From the NCBI GenBank assembly GCA_958295835.1, contig OY282378.1, positions 4,861,694 through 4,925,693 on the forward strand: a stretch of DNA of 64,000 nucleotides, written 5' to 3'. The DNA is from an uncultured Gammaproteobacteria bacterium. Its GTDB lineage: Bacteria > Pseudomonadota > Gammaproteobacteria > HK1. The position numbers were made by a program, and so were the translations under genes. The notes under the pieces were generated by a model that was given only the letters and a program-made list of their open reading frames with translations, was not told where the DNA came from and did not search any database. How positions within the stretch are numbered: position 1 is the first letter of the stretch; each line of letters starts with the position of its first letter. Shown here piece after piece: positions 26,381 to 35,335 of this stretch.

Positions 26381-26758
26381 ATGAGCGCCGTCGCCTTCGA
26401 CACACTCACCGCCGCCCGCGACCTCGAAGCGGCCGGCATCGAGCGCCGCCAGGCCGAAGCCATCGCCGGCACGGTCCGCACGGCCGCAGCAGCAGACCGG
26501 GAAGCACTGGCGACGAAAGCGGACCTTGCCGAGCTCCGGGCAGACACGAAGGCCGACCTTGCCGAGCTCGCAACGAAGGCCGACCTCAAGGCCGAGATTG
26601 CCGAGCTCCGGGCAGACATGAAGGCCGGGTTTGCCGAGACCGCAACGAAGGCCGACCTTGCCAGCGTGCGCGCCGAGATCGGGACTGTCCGATGGGCAGT
26701 CGGCTTGACCGCCGCTTTCATTTTCGCCATCGGCCTTCGTGTGTTCGGCTTGATCTGA
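26381..26758 (+). CDS. DUF1640-like coiled-coil membrane protein
   Basis: This 125-residue protein starts MSAVAFDTLTAARDLEAAGI, typical of DUF1640 proteins. The centre has repeats ATKADLAELRADTKADLAEL and close variants, predicting a coiled coil. A C-terminal transmembrane helix (VGLTAAFIFAIGLRVFGL) anchors it. A shorter paralogue lies at 46774-47007. The function of this family in bacteria is not established. Confidence 0.75.
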   Translation: MSAVAFDTLTAARDLEAAGIERRQAEAIAGTVRTAAAADREALATKADLAELRADTKADLAELATKADLKAEIAELRADMKAGFAETATKADLASVRAEIGTVRWAVGLTAAFIFAIGLRVFGLI

Positions 26759-26906
26759 CCAAGTGCCGGCATCGAGCACGCCAGGTCTTCACCGGCGCGA
26801 TGCCGCGCTCGCCTGTAGGCGCCAGCGGCCCGCGAGAGCGCACGCCTCCACGAATGGACCTGCCAGCACGCGAGACAACCCGACCTGCTCCAGGAGGAGA
26901 TTGACG

Positions 26907-27090
26907 ATGCCGAAGAAAGACGGAGTACTCGGAGACGCCTTGAGGAAGGTCACGGCCGCGACGACCACCGCCCCCCCGCCGTGGCCGCAAGTCCATCACC
27001 GTCTACCTCGACGCCGCCGGCCATCGGCAACTGCACCTGCTCGCGCTCGAACAAGACAGATTACGGGCTCCTAACACTCCTAACAGGTGA
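26907..27090 (+). pseudogene. Broken ribbon-helix-helix gene
   Basis: The frame starts MPKKDGVLGDALRKVTAATT after AGGAGGAG. Homology to small plasmid-type ribbon-helix-helix proteins continues one base over as GRKSITVYLDAAGHRQLHLL then ALEQDR, so one base has been gained or lost in the C tract near 26966-26975. The reading then ends in unrelated sequence (LRAPNTPNR) where the normal helix SLQDL should follow. It is therefore frameshifted and cut off. Confidence 0.6.
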
Positions 27091-27176
27091 AGTTGACAAT
27101 GTACCTGGACACAATTATCGTGAATGCCATCCTGGTCGTGCTGGACCCCTGGACACGGTGAAGTTGACGATGTACC
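27086..27176 (+). repeat. 20-bp direct repeat pair
   Basis: GGTGAAGTTGACAATGTACC (27086-27105) and GGTGAAGTTGACGATGTACC (27157-27176) differ at one base and lie 71 bp apart. They sit between the broken ribbon-helix-helix gene and the AT-rich gene and may be part of a mobile-element end. Confidence 0.6.
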
Positions 27177-27251
27177 GGCTGATCCCTACGGCGACCAGAC
27201 ACTCAACCTTAGCATGACAAAGTACTTCAAAGTAGTCATGGAGACATACCA

Positions 27252-27623
27252 ATGGCGAATAGAAACCGCCCGAATTTTTTGGAGATCGACTGGAAAGAAC
27301 TTTATGCTACTGACCATATTCCATACAAATGGTTTAAGCATGATGTAGATGGTGTAGATAAATGTTACAAAATTACCAACCTACGTGGAGAGCGTGGAAT
27401 TCAGGCAAAATGCAAAATTCGTGTTTTAGGAAATCAGGCAACTCTCGATTATGGTGGAAGCAACAAAGAATACAATGAAAGCAAGGATATACATATTGGT
27501 ACTACACGGGTGACATTTCATGACGAAAGCAGAATCGGAGTGCATAAAATAAAATGGGAATGGGAAGATGAGCCTGATCTCGAAGATTTCGAACTGGACC
27601 CCGGTGATTGGAGAGAGATATAA
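27252..27623 (+). CDS. AT-rich hypothetical protein, probably foreign
   Basis: This 123-residue protein starts MANRNRPNFLEIDWKELYAT with GGAGA upstream. It is about 40% GC by eye, against far higher values around it, and uses AT-ending codons (AAA, ATT, GAA). It is rich in aromatic and charged residues and ends in an acidic tail (WEWEDEPDLEDFELDPGDWR). No signal peptide or membrane segment is visible. I do not recognise a family. The composition and the position between element-like repeats indicate recent transfer. Confidence 0.65.
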   Translation: MANRNRPNFLEIDWKELYATDHIPYKWFKHDVDGVDKCYKITNLRGERGIQAKCKIRVLGNQATLDYGGSNKEYNESKDIHIGTTRVTFHDESRIGVHKIKWEWEDEPDLEDFELDPGDWREI

Positions 27624-27790
27624 GTGTCCTCCGCCCCCGTTGGTTCGCCAGCTTCACGCTGCCTTGGGCCATCCTCTACGAACTCGCACAACTCCTCGAA
27701 ACACACTACGCCAGCCAACCCCACCGCGACTCCATCACAACCGACGCGCGGCAAGCCGACCTCTGGCCAGAAACCGACCCACCGTTCTGA
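27608..27790 (+). pseudogene. Possible gene remnant
   Basis: A frame reading WFASFTLPWAILYELAQLLE then THYASQPHRDSITTDARQAD has protein-like composition but no clear start and no recognised family. It may be the tail of a gene cut by acquisition of the AT-rich segment. The rest of 27624-27936 shows nothing else. Confidence 0.25.
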
Positions 27791-27936
27791 GCCCCATCCG
27801 CATCGGCGACTGCCAGCAGCAGGCACCCCTGTTCGCCAAATACACGCGCTTTTACACAGCCGCTAACACGTAGCAGCGGGCGGAGGCTGAAATCGGGGTT
27901 AGAATCCCGTCGAGAGGCTTTCAGGAGCATCCTGCA

Positions 27937-28290
27937 ATGGGCGGACGAGTCTGGACGCAGGCGGAAGACGAGCAGATACGCGCGGCGATGGGCCAGTTCG
28001 GCGCGCTCGCCGCAGTCGGCCGGCGGATCGGCCGCTCACCGGGTGCGGTCCGGGTGCGCGCCCACGTGCTCCGGCAGGCGGACCCGGGCATCGAGCACGA
28101 AGCGGCCGGCATCGAGCACGGCCCCGAGCACGCCAGGGCGGCCTACCCCGAGCACACGCCCGCCGGCCCCATTCTACCCTACCGACCGCGCCCGCCAGGC
28201 GTCAGCGCAGCGGAGTTCGAGCGGCGGGTGAATGAGCAGGTCGAGAAGCTGCGCGCGCAGCACCTGCAAGGGAGGACACCACCACCATGA
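27937..28290 (+). CDS. Myb/SANT-like DNA-binding protein 1
   Basis: This 117-residue protein has one Myb/SANT-like helix-turn-helix at residues 6-46 (WTQAEDEQIRAAMGQFGALA then GRRIGRSPGAVRVRAHVLR). The spacing of the Trp and the third helix resembles eukaryote-like Myb domains also found in phages and plasmids. A Pro-rich linker and a C-terminal helix (AEFERRVNEQVEKLRAQHL) follow. Its TGA overlaps the next gene's ATG by 4 bp. Confidence 0.6.
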   Translation: MGGRVWTQAEDEQIRAAMGQFGALAAVGRRIGRSPGAVRVRAHVLRQADPGIEHEAAGIEHGPEHARAAYPEHTPAGPILPYRPRPPGVSAAEFERRVNEQVEKLRAQHLQGRTPPP

Positions 28291-28655
28291 ACCAGGAACG
28301 ACGCGGCCGACCGTGGTCCCCCGCCGAGGACGAGCTTGCCGCCCTCGCCGCCGGCGACATGTTTTCCGTCCTTGAGACCGCGAGCAGGCTCGGCCGCTCA
28401 TCCACCGCCACGGCGGCGAGAATCGCGAAATTGAAGGCCACCGGCCGCTCGGGCGGTTTCGTCCTGTCGCCCCACATCGGCGCGAGCGAGTTCGAGGACG
28501 TGATCGTGAGCATCGAGCGAGAGGGACGCTCCCGGCTGGAGGCATTCGTCGAGACAAAACAGCTAGCGGAGAAGTTCGTGGAGATCGGAGCCTACGACTG
28601 GCCCGAGCGGGCACGGACCCCGCACGCTCCCTTGCCTCATCCCCCAGCAGACTGA
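28287..28655 (+). CDS. Myb/SANT-like DNA-binding protein 2
   Basis: This 122-residue protein starts MNQERRGRPWSPAEDELAAL, a second Myb-like domain (to KLKAT, residue 50), and continues with a C-terminal region ASEFEDVIVSIEREGRSRLE with no family I know. It overlaps the preceding Myb-like gene as ATGA, so the two are made together and may act as a pair. Confidence 0.6.
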   Translation: MNQERRGRPWSPAEDELAALAAGDMFSVLETASRLGRSSTATAARIAKLKATGRSGGFVLSPHIGASEFEDVIVSIEREGRSRLEAFVETKQLAEKFVEIGAYDWPERARTPHAPLPHPPAD

Positions 28656-28666
28656 CCAGGACCGGA

Positions 28667-29188
28667 CTACCGGCGGGCGCCGTCCCCCCAGGCAGCGCCC
28701 AATCTCGGGACATCGCCTTTCTTCGCCAGGAAGGCGAGACGCTTCAGGTCAACCTCGATCGCCATCACCGGCACGCCGCAAACCCTCGTCCGGCTCGCCA
28801 TCGAGATCCGACGTCCCGCCGGCGGGCCGACCAAAACCTTGAGCTCGCGCAGTGCAGCGATCAGCGTTTCGATCCTGACGTCCCGGCCGCGTAGCCAGGC
28901 CCGAAGGTCAGTCTTCGCAAGGAACGCCGTTTGCTTCGACTGCGGCCCATAGGTCAACAGCTTCCGAACGAGGACCGGTGAAGCCTCGGGCTGGCTCTCG
29001 ACGTACCACCGCCCCGAGCCGAAGCGGGTCAACATCGCAGCGTGCGCCCGCCGCTCCCGGAGATAGACCCCGATCAGCGCACCGAAGGGCAGTGCTTCCC
29101 GGAAGGCCATCGCCGAGCGCTGCGCAGCTTGCGCCTGCCGGCGTGCCTCAATGCTGATCAGCGCTCGATTCTGCAACGACAAGGCCAC
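28667..29188 (-). CDS. Hypothetical protein
   Basis: This 173-residue protein starts MALSLQNRALISIEARRQAQ. It has the block LPFGALIGVYLRERRAHAAM and a central LLTYGPQSKQTAFLAKTDLR. It is soluble and basic and converges on the Myb-like pair, 12 bp away. I recognise no family; its neighbours suggest a plasmid- or phage-type accessory gene. Confidence 0.5.
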   Translation of the reverse strand: MALSLQNRALISIEARRQAQAAQRSAMAFREALPFGALIGVYLRERRAHAAMLTRFGSGRWYVESQPEASPVLVRKLLTYGPQSKQTAFLAKTDLRAWLRGRDVRIETLIAALRELKVLVGPPAGRRISMASRTRVCGVPVMAIEVDLKRLAFLAKKGDVPRLGAAWGDGARR

Positions 29189-29330
29189 GGCTCATCCTCC
29201 ACGCGCTGACGTTCGACGGGGTTCTAACAGCCAGCGCGACCAGCACAAGGAGGGAAACGGATGCGAAACACCAGCAGTTTAGACCGTGCGCTAGAATACC
29301 AGTGGAACGGGACACCCAGAGGCTCCAGCC

Positions 29331-29708
29331 ATGTCCGCACTGCCCCAGGCCGTACCCGCGCACGCCTCGCCTGCACCCGAAAGAACGCAACATCGCGGCG
29401 GGACTCCGGGAGACCCCAGGCTCACCGCCGGGACCCTCACGCTCATCGAGGAGCAGCGCGCGCGGTACGCAGTCCCCCGAAACGCCTTCCTCGCGGCACT
29501 CGGCTTGACGCCGGGCACATGGTGCGACTGGACCAGCGGACGCTACCGAATCCGGGAGTCGAAGTGCAAAAAGCTCATCGCCAGGTCGAAGCTCATCCAG
29601 GGCGCGATCGACGCCGACGCGATCCGGGCGCTCCCGTCAGGACCTCGCCGGCGGGATGCCTTCTTGGCAGCCGCGACGATCGCCGTCAACTCCACCGGGA
29701 TCGCGTAA
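29331..29708 (+). CDS. Hypothetical protein with HTH-like segment
   Basis: This 125-residue protein has a Pro/Ala-rich N-terminus and a likely helix-turn-helix-type segment (RNAFLAALGLTPGTWCDWTS then GRYRIRESKCKKLI). It could be a small regulator. The first ATG in frame is at 29331. No family is recognised. Confidence 0.4.
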   Translation: MSALPQAVPAHASPAPERTQHRGGTPGDPRLTAGTLTLIEEQRARYAVPRNAFLAALGLTPGTWCDWTSGRYRIRESKCKKLIARSKLIQGAIDADAIRALPSGPRRRDAFLAAATIAVNSTGIA

Positions 29709-29765
29709 GCCTCACCACTCCCCAGGCCGACCAGCCCCGCCGCGCAGTCGTGGGAGGGCAACCCG

Positions 29766-30233
29766 TCAGCCAGCTTGCGACCCGTAGATCTCCACACCGA
29801 TCGTAGTGACCCCCTCACCCACGATCCCGTTGTTGAGCACCGTCACAGGCACGCTACGCCGGAGCGAGATAATCTCCCCAGTCTTCTTGTCCCTCACCAC
29901 TTCCACGCCGGCAGCGGGATCGCCGTCCGAATCGGTGAATTGGAGCCGCTGGTCTTGGATACCCTCATAGTCCCTTCCTGAAACTGCCGAGCCGCGCCCA
30001 CTGTCCCGGAAGCCTACCGACGTGTTGCGAGGCAACTCTGGCAACAGTTCATCCACGACCAGGCCGGGCGGGTGATGAAGATGGAAGACACCCGTTCCGC
30101 CCCGATGGTCGTACAGCTTGACGCCGAGGCGACGGCCTTCCCGCTCCATGCCGGGACTCACCACGTCCACGGGGATCGCCTGCACCGTTTCGCCCGGCGC
30201 CCAGGTCTCCATGCGGTTCCCCGAGGACGTCAT
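29766..30233 (-). CDS. Hypothetical protein, partly antisense to the antitoxin-like gene
   Basis: The C-terminal half (TSVGFRDSGRGSAVSGRDYE; VEVVRDKKTGEIISLRRSVP) looks coding. The N-terminal part overlaps the CopG-like gene at 30211 on the other strand, so the true start is probably further in. Function is unknown. Confidence 0.35.
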   Translation of the reverse strand: MTSSGNRMETWAPGETVQAIPVDVVSPGMEREGRRLGVKLYDHRGGTGVFHLHHPPGLVVDELLPELPRNTSVGFRDSGRGSAVSGRDYEGIQDQRLQFTDSDGDPAAGVEVVRDKKTGEIISLRRSVPVTVLNNGIVGEGVTTIGVEIYGSQAG

Positions 30234-30435
30234 CGACGACCTGAAACGGGTGGCCCCTCTCAGGGGCTTTACCGGCTACCAGCCTTTGATCCGCGCCTAC
30301 GTGGGCCAAGGGCTTCGGGTGGATCTGGAGCAGCTCGACACGGACCAGGTGACCTGCCTGGTGGAGAGCCTGAAACGCCGCGGGGTAAGCGAGTCCACCA
30401 TCGAGGAGGCACTGGCCGAAGCAGCCCGAAGGTGA
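30211..30435 (+). CDS. CopG/ribbon-helix-helix antitoxin-like protein
   Basis: From the ATG at 30211 the 74-residue product reads MRFPEDVIDDLKRVAPLRGF then TGYQPLIRAYVGQGLRVDLE, as in CopG-family antitoxins (typically about 80-105 residues). No toxin gene is seen next to it. The frame reaches back to 30118, but those codons do not resemble the family. Confidence 0.55.
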   Translation: MRFPEDVIDDLKRVAPLRGFTGYQPLIRAYVGQGLRVDLEQLDTDQVTCLVESLKRRGVSESTIEEALAEAARR

Positions 30436-30539
30436 TAGGCGAACGGCCCCACTCCGTCGATCGAGCCGATCAGGTGCGCCGGGGCAGCACCCGCCTGACC
30501 TGTCCCCGCGAACGCCTCATCTCTTCCTCCGCCGCCTGA

Positions 30540-30730
30540 GCGGCGGGCCATCGTGCTTACCGGACTGCCTCGCCCTTTGTGCATCGCTACGATGTAGCGT
30601 GGTCTCTCGATGTTCCGGTGTCCGCGGTTCAAGGCGATGAGTCGTTGGGGATGTCCGGCGGTGTCGAGGCGGTGGCTGGTGATGCCACAGGCGTGCTCGA
30701 CGGTGCATTTGCCGATGGATTGAAATGGTC
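30540..30730 (-). pseudogene. ISAs1-family transposase remnant
   Basis: The minus strand reads GITSHRLDTAGHPQRLIALN then RGHRNIE, close to the conserved YGITSL..A...LLALNRGHW.IE block of ISAs1 transposases. The following RPRYIVAMHKGRG has lost its family pattern. Only about 60 codons remain and no inverted repeats are visible. Confidence 0.5.
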
Positions 30731-30875
30731 GTGGGGTGGAGTTAGGCTCGTTACCGCCTCGGAAGACCCCGTTTGCGCGCCAGCGTATGCATCTTCTCCG
30801 AGCGACGTCCGCATCCGCGGAGGGTACGGTGGTCAGTCGGGGCAAGGTTATCGACCTTTCATACAGGAGATCGTA

Positions 30876-31043
30876 ATGGCTGAGCGACATCAGAGAACTC
30901 TCGAAGAGCAGCAACGCGACCGCGACAACAACCGTGCGAACCAGTTGAACCCGAACAACGATGCCTTTTGGCAGTCGCGGGGTCAGCCCGGTCGCCCGCC
31001 TTCGGAACCCGGCCCAGAGCACCCGCCCAAGGCCAGGAAATAG
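30876..31043 (+). CDS. Small hydrophilic protein
   Basis: The 55-residue product starts MAERHQRTLEEQQRDRDNNR and continues ANQLNPNNDAFWQSRGQ. It has a strong SD (AGGAGA). It is Asn/Gln/Arg-rich and probably disordered. Function is unknown. Confidence 0.5.
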   Translation: MAERHQRTLEEQQRDRDNNRANQLNPNNDAFWQSRGQPGRPPSEPGPEHPPKARK

Positions 31044-31319
31044 CCTTTTCCCTGTCCCCCGCCCCGGTGTGGCCTCAGACGCCGGGGCGGGGGGAATGCC
31101 CGTTGGAAGGCGGATGAAGGATCGCCGGATATTGATCACCGGCTCGGATCGCGCGGGCGCCGCCGCGGTCGTTCGACGTATCCCGCTTCCACGGCAACCC
31201 GGCGCGTGCGCGGAGACTGCGCGGCTGGGCTCCGCAAGTGGAACTTCAGCAGGGCTTGCCCACCTGATCCATGATTTTCGTCTTGGACCAGACGCGCTCG
31301 AACCCCAAGGGGCCGTCCC

Positions 31320-33674
31320 ATGAAGATCCTCCAGGTCATCCACGGCTACCCGATGCGTTACAACGCGGGGTCCGAGATCTATACGCAGACCCTCTGCCAC
31401 GAACTCGCCGGCCGCCACGAGATCCACGTATTCACCCGCGAGGAGGACCCGTTCGCACCGGACTTCCGGATGCGCATCGAACGGGACCCCGACCACACCG
31501 GAATCACCCTCCATGTCGTCAACAACCCGCGCAACCGGGATCGCTACCGGGAATCCGGAATCGACCGGCGCTTCGTCGAGGTGCTCGATCGCATTCGGCC
31601 GGACGTCGTACACGTCGGACACCTGAACCACCTGTCGAGCGCACTGCCGTTCGAGGCCGCGACGCGGTCCATCCCGGTCATTCATACCCTGCACGACTAC
31701 TGGGTGATGTGCCCCCGGGGCCAGTTCATGCAGACCTTCCCGGAGGACCCTGAACACCCGTGGGCCGCGTGCGGCGGTCAGGAGGACCGCAAGTGCGCCG
31801 AGCGTTGCTACGCCCGCTACTTCGGGGGCGCTCCGGAGGAACGCGAGGAGGACGTCCGCTACTGGACCGGTTGGACCGGGCGACGCATGCGCCACCTGCG
31901 GGAGATGACCGAGTGCGTGGACCTCTTCGTGGCGCCCGCCCGATACCTCCGCGACCGGTATCGCGACGAATTCGGGATTCCGGAGCGAAAGCTGGTCTGT
32001 CTCGACTACGGCTTCGACCTTGCGCGGCTGCGCGGCCGGGAGCGGACACCGGGAGAGCCGTTCACCTTCGGCTATATCGGCACGCACATCCCGGCGAAGG
32101 GGATCCACGATCTGATACGGGCGTTCGGCGGCGTGAAGGGGAAGGCGACGCTGCGCATCTGGGGCCGCCCGAGGGGCCAGCACACGGAGGCCCTCAAGGC
32201 GCTTGCCCGGAGTCTTCCGGACGGGAAAGCCGATCGCGTGGAGTGGCTCCCGGAGTATCGCAACCGGGACATCGTGCGGGACGTGTTCAACCGGGTGGAC
32301 GCCATCGTCGTCCCCTCGGTATGGGTCGAGAACTCGCCGCTCGTCATCCACGAGGCGCAGCAGGCGCGGGTGCCGGTGATCACGGCCGACGCGGGCGGCA
32401 TGGCCGAATACGTCCGTCACGAGGTCAACGGCCTGCGCTTCGAGCACCGGTCGCATCGATCCCTCGCAGGCCAGATGCAGAGGCTCGTCGACGACCCCGC
32501 CCTCGCCCGGCGCCTCGGCCGGCGGGGCTACGCTTTCAGCGAGAGCGGTGACGTCCCGGCGATCGAAGACCACGCCCGCGCGATCGAAGGTCTCTACCGG
32601 CTGGTTCTGGAGCGGCGCGACAGCGCAAAGGTGTCCACCGGCAAGGGTCCGTGGCGGATCACCTTCGATACGAACCCGGACACCTGCAACATGCGCTGCA
32701 TCATGTGCGAGGAGCACTCTCCCCACAGCCCGCGGCAAATCGCCCGCAGGAAGGAAGGGAGGCCCCGCCGGCTGATGCCCATCGACCTCGTCCGCCGAGT
32801 GGTCGCGGACGCGGCGGCAGCCGGCGGGCTCCGGGAGATCATCCCCTCCACGATGGGCGAGCCGCTGCTCTACGAGCACTTCGAGGACATCCTGGCGCTT
32901 TGCTCGCAGTACGGCGTGCGGCTCAACCTGACCACGAACGGAACCTTCCCGAGACATGGAGCGAAGGCGTGGGCCGAACGGATCGTCCCGGTTGCATCCG
33001 ATGTGAAGATCTCCTGGAACGGCGCCACGAAGGCGACCCAGGAAGCAATCATGCTCGGCTCGCACTGGGAGAAGGTGCTGGCCAACGTCCGAGACTTCGT
33101 CGCGGTTCGAGACGCGCACGCGGCGGGCGGAGGCAACCGCTGCCGCGTGACGTTCCAGCTCACGTTCCTCGAAGCGAACGTTGCAGAGCTGGCCGATATC
33201 GTGCGCCTGGCCGTCGAGCTGGGGATCGACAGGGTCAAGGGGCACCATCTATGGGCGCACTTCGACGAGATCGAAGGGCAGTCGATGCGCCGTGACCCGG
33301 AGACGGTCCGGCACTGGAACGACGCGGTCCTCGCGGCACGGGAAGCCGCCGCCGAACGCCCGCTGCCCAGCGGGCGGTACATCCTGCTCGAGAACGTCTT
33401 CCCTCTGGATGAAGGCGCGAAAGACGATCTTGCCCCCGGCGGACCGTGTCCGTTCCTCGGCCGGGAAGCATGGATCAGCGCACAGGGACGCTTCGACCCC
33501 TGTTGTGCGCCCGATGCCGAGCGGCGGACGCTTGGCGACTTCGGAAACCTGCACGAGCAAGAGCTCATGGAGATCTGGCACGGAGAGCGCTACCGGACCC
33601 TGGTGGACACATACCGGAACCGGTCTCTCTGCCTGGGCTGCAACATGCGCAGGCCCGTCGTGACCGGGCCATGA
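31320..33674 (+). CDS. Glycosyltransferase (GT4) fused to a radical SAM/SPASM domain
   Basis: This 784-residue protein joins two enzymes. Residues 1-430 are a GT-B glycosyltransferase: MKILQVIHGYPMRYNAGSEI, then GYIGTHIPAKGIHDLIRAF and the E-x7-E type block VENSPLVIHEA. Residues 440-784 are a radical SAM enzyme with CNMRCIMC (about 456-463), IIPSTMGEPLLYEH as GGE-like loop and LTTNGTF. The C-terminal cysteines (CPFLGREAW, DPCCAPDAE, CLGCNMRR) form a SPASM-type iron-sulfur site. It overlaps the next gene by 4 bp. The product may link sugar transfer and radical chemistry on one substrate; the substrate is unknown. Confidence 0.85.
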   Translation: MKILQVIHGYPMRYNAGSEIYTQTLCHELAGRHEIHVFTREEDPFAPDFRMRIERDPDHTGITLHVVNNPRNRDRYRESGIDRRFVEVLDRIRPDVVHVGHLNHLSSALPFEAATRSIPVIHTLHDYWVMCPRGQFMQTFPEDPEHPWAACGGQEDRKCAERCYARYFGGAPEEREEDVRYWTGWTGRRMRHLREMTECVDLFVAPARYLRDRYRDEFGIPERKLVCLDYGFDLARLRGRERTPGEPFTFGYIGTHIPAKGIHDLIRAFGGVKGKATLRIWGRPRGQHTEALKALARSLPDGKADRVEWLPEYRNRDIVRDVFNRVDAIVVPSVWVENSPLVIHEAQQARVPVITADAGGMAEYVRHEVNGLRFEHRSHRSLAGQMQRLVDDPALARRLGRRGYAFSESGDVPAIEDHARAIEGLYRLVLERRDSAKVSTGKGPWRITFDTNPDTCNMRCIMCEEHSPHSPRQIARRKEGRPRRLMPIDLVRRVVADAAAAGGLREIIPSTMGEPLLYEHFEDILALCSQYGVRLNLTTNGTFPRHGAKAWAERIVPVASDVKISWNGATKATQEAIMLGSHWEKVLANVRDFVAVRDAHAAGGGNRCRVTFQLTFLEANVAELADIVRLAVELGIDRVKGHHLWAHFDEIEGQSMRRDPETVRHWNDAVLAAREAAAERPLPSGRYILLENVFPLDEGAKDDLAPGGPCPFLGREAWISAQGRFDPCCAPDAERRTLGDFGNLHEQELMEIWHGERYRTLVDTYRNRSLCLGCNMRRPVVTGP

Positions 33675-35335
33675 GTTGGCGAGACGCCCGCGTATCCCCG
33701 GAGGGCACGCATCACGTCCGGAACGGCGCCCCGCTCTACGCCGAACGTTTCGACGAGGTCCTCAAGTTCCACGCGCCGGGGCTGGCTCCCGTGCGGCGGG
33801 GCGGCGAAGCCTGGCACATTCGGGCCGACGGCACGGCGGCCTATCGCCGGCGCTTCCGCCGGACCTTCGGTTTCTACGAAGGGCTCGCCGCCGTGGCCGC
33901 ACCGGACGGATGGCGACACATCCGCCCGGACGGATCGGATCTCTCCGCCGCGCGCTTCCACTGGTGCGGCAACTTCCAGGGTGGACGCTGCGCGGTCCGC
34001 GGGTTCGACGGCGGTTATCTGCACGTCACGCCCGAGGGGGAGCCCGGCTACGACGCCCGGTGGCGGTACGCGGGCGACTTCCGCGATGGCGCCGCGGTGG
34101 TGCAGTCCGGCGATGGACGTTCGACCCATATCGACCTGCGGGGCGAGCCGGTGCACGGGGTCCGGTTCCTCGACCTCGACGTGTTCCACAAGGGCTGTGC
34201 CCGCGCCCGTGACGAAGACGGCTGGATGCACATCAATGCGACGGGGCGTCCCCTGTACACGAGGCGGTTCGCGGCGGTGGAGCCGTTCTACAACGGACAG
34301 GCCCGGGTCGAACGCTTCGATGGAGGGCTGGAGGTCATCGACGAGGCCGGAGGCCGGGTGGTGGAGCTGCGCCCGCCGCTGAAGAGCGAATTCGCCGCGC
34401 TGTCGGACGATATGACGGGCTTCTGGCGTACGCAGGCGATATGCGCCGCCGTCGAGTTGGGAGTGTTCGAGGCGCTGCCGGCCACCGCCGGGGGAGTCGC
34501 CCGAACCTGTGGTCTGGACCCGGCCCGTACGTGGCGGCTGCTGCGCGCCCTCGCGGAGCTCCGGCTGGCGGTGGAGGTGAACGGCGAATGGCGCGCGACC
34601 GGACGGGGCGAGTATCTGAGGACCGGGCACCCCCGAACCCTCACGGATGCCGCCCGGGAATACGGCCGCGCCTTTCCGCAAATGTGGAAAACCTTGCCCG
34701 AGGCTGTACGTGGCACCGACTGGACTCCCCCGGACATCTTCAGCGACGTCGCCGCCGAGCCCGCTCGCACGGCGGCCCACCATCGGATGCTGATGAGCTA
34801 TGCCCTCCACGATTACCCCGCGGTACCGGCCGCCCTCGATCTGCGGGGCGACGAGCACGTGATCGACGCGGGCGGGGGGTTGGGGGCGCTGGCGGGATTG
34901 CTCGCGGACGAGTACCCGGAGTTGCGAATCACGGTCCTCGACCGTCCCGAGGTCGTCGAGCAGGCGACGCGGCGGGGGCCCGGAAACCGGGTGCGGCTCC
35001 GGCCCGCGGACCTCTTCGAGCCTTGGGGAATCGAGGGGGACGCAGTGGTGATGGCCCGCGTCCTCCACGACTGGGACGACGCGCCGGCCCTTCGGCTCCT
35101 CCTCCGCGCGCGGCGCGCACTGCCGTCCGGGGGCCGGTTGTTCGTGGTGGAGATGGTAATGTCCGAGAACGCGGTGGCGGGCAGCCTGTGCGACCTGCAT
35201 CTGCTGACGGCCACCGGAGGCAGGGAGCGGACGGCCGCCGAATACGCCGCACTCCTCGGCGACGCGAGGTTCGCTTTTGAAGGCGTTCGGCGGATCCCCG
35301 CCCTCCCTTCCATCGTCGTGGGGATGGCGCGATGA
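33671..35335 (+). CDS. WG-repeat domain fused to an O-methyltransferase
   Basis: Residues 5-240 of this 554-residue protein are about five WG-type repeats of roughly 45 residues each (DGWRHIRPDGSDLSAARFHW; EDGWMHINATGRPLYTRRF). Residues 245-554 are a class I SAM methyltransferase of the plant/bacterial O-methyltransferase type: FWRTQAICAAVELGVFEAL dimerisation helix, VIDAGGGLGALAGLLADEYP as motif I, and MARVLHDWDD near the active site. The start at 33671 gives a 4-bp overlap with the upstream gene. WG repeats usually bind peptides or proteins, so the repeat half may present the methylation target. Confidence 0.82.
   Translation: MSWRDARVSPEGTHHVRNGAPLYAERFDEVLKFHAPGLAPVRRGGEAWHIRADGTAAYRRRFRRTFGFYEGLAAVAAPDGWRHIRPDGSDLSAARFHWCGNFQGGRCAVRGFDGGYLHVTPEGEPGYDARWRYAGDFRDGAAVVQSGDGRSTHIDLRGEPVHGVRFLDLDVFHKGCARARDEDGWMHINATGRPLYTRRFAAVEPFYNGQARVERFDGGLEVIDEAGGRVVELRPPLKSEFAALSDDMTGFWRTQAICAAVELGVFEALPATAGGVARTCGLDPARTWRLLRALAELRLAVEVNGEWRATGRGEYLRTGHPRTLTDAAREYGRAFPQMWKTLPEAVRGTDWTPPDIFSDVAAEPARTAAHHRMLMSYALHDYPAVPAALDLRGDEHVIDAGGGLGALAGLLADEYPELRITVLDRPEVVEQATRRGPGNRVRLRPADLFEPWGIEGDAVVMARVLHDWDDAPALRLLLRARRALPSGGRLFVVEMVMSENAVAGSLCDLHLLTATGGRERTAAEYAALLGDARFAFEGVRRIPALPSIVVGMAR

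Noticed and set aside
27870-27936. tRNA-like T-arm (GGGGTTAGAATCCCG)
   Set aside because: The putative stem does not pair fully and no acceptor, D or anticodon arm can be built around it.
30297-33248. 983-residue minus-strand open frame
   Set aside because: It is antisense to the glycosyltransferase/radical-SAM gene over most of its length; only its last part (30540-30730) shows a real transposase fragment.
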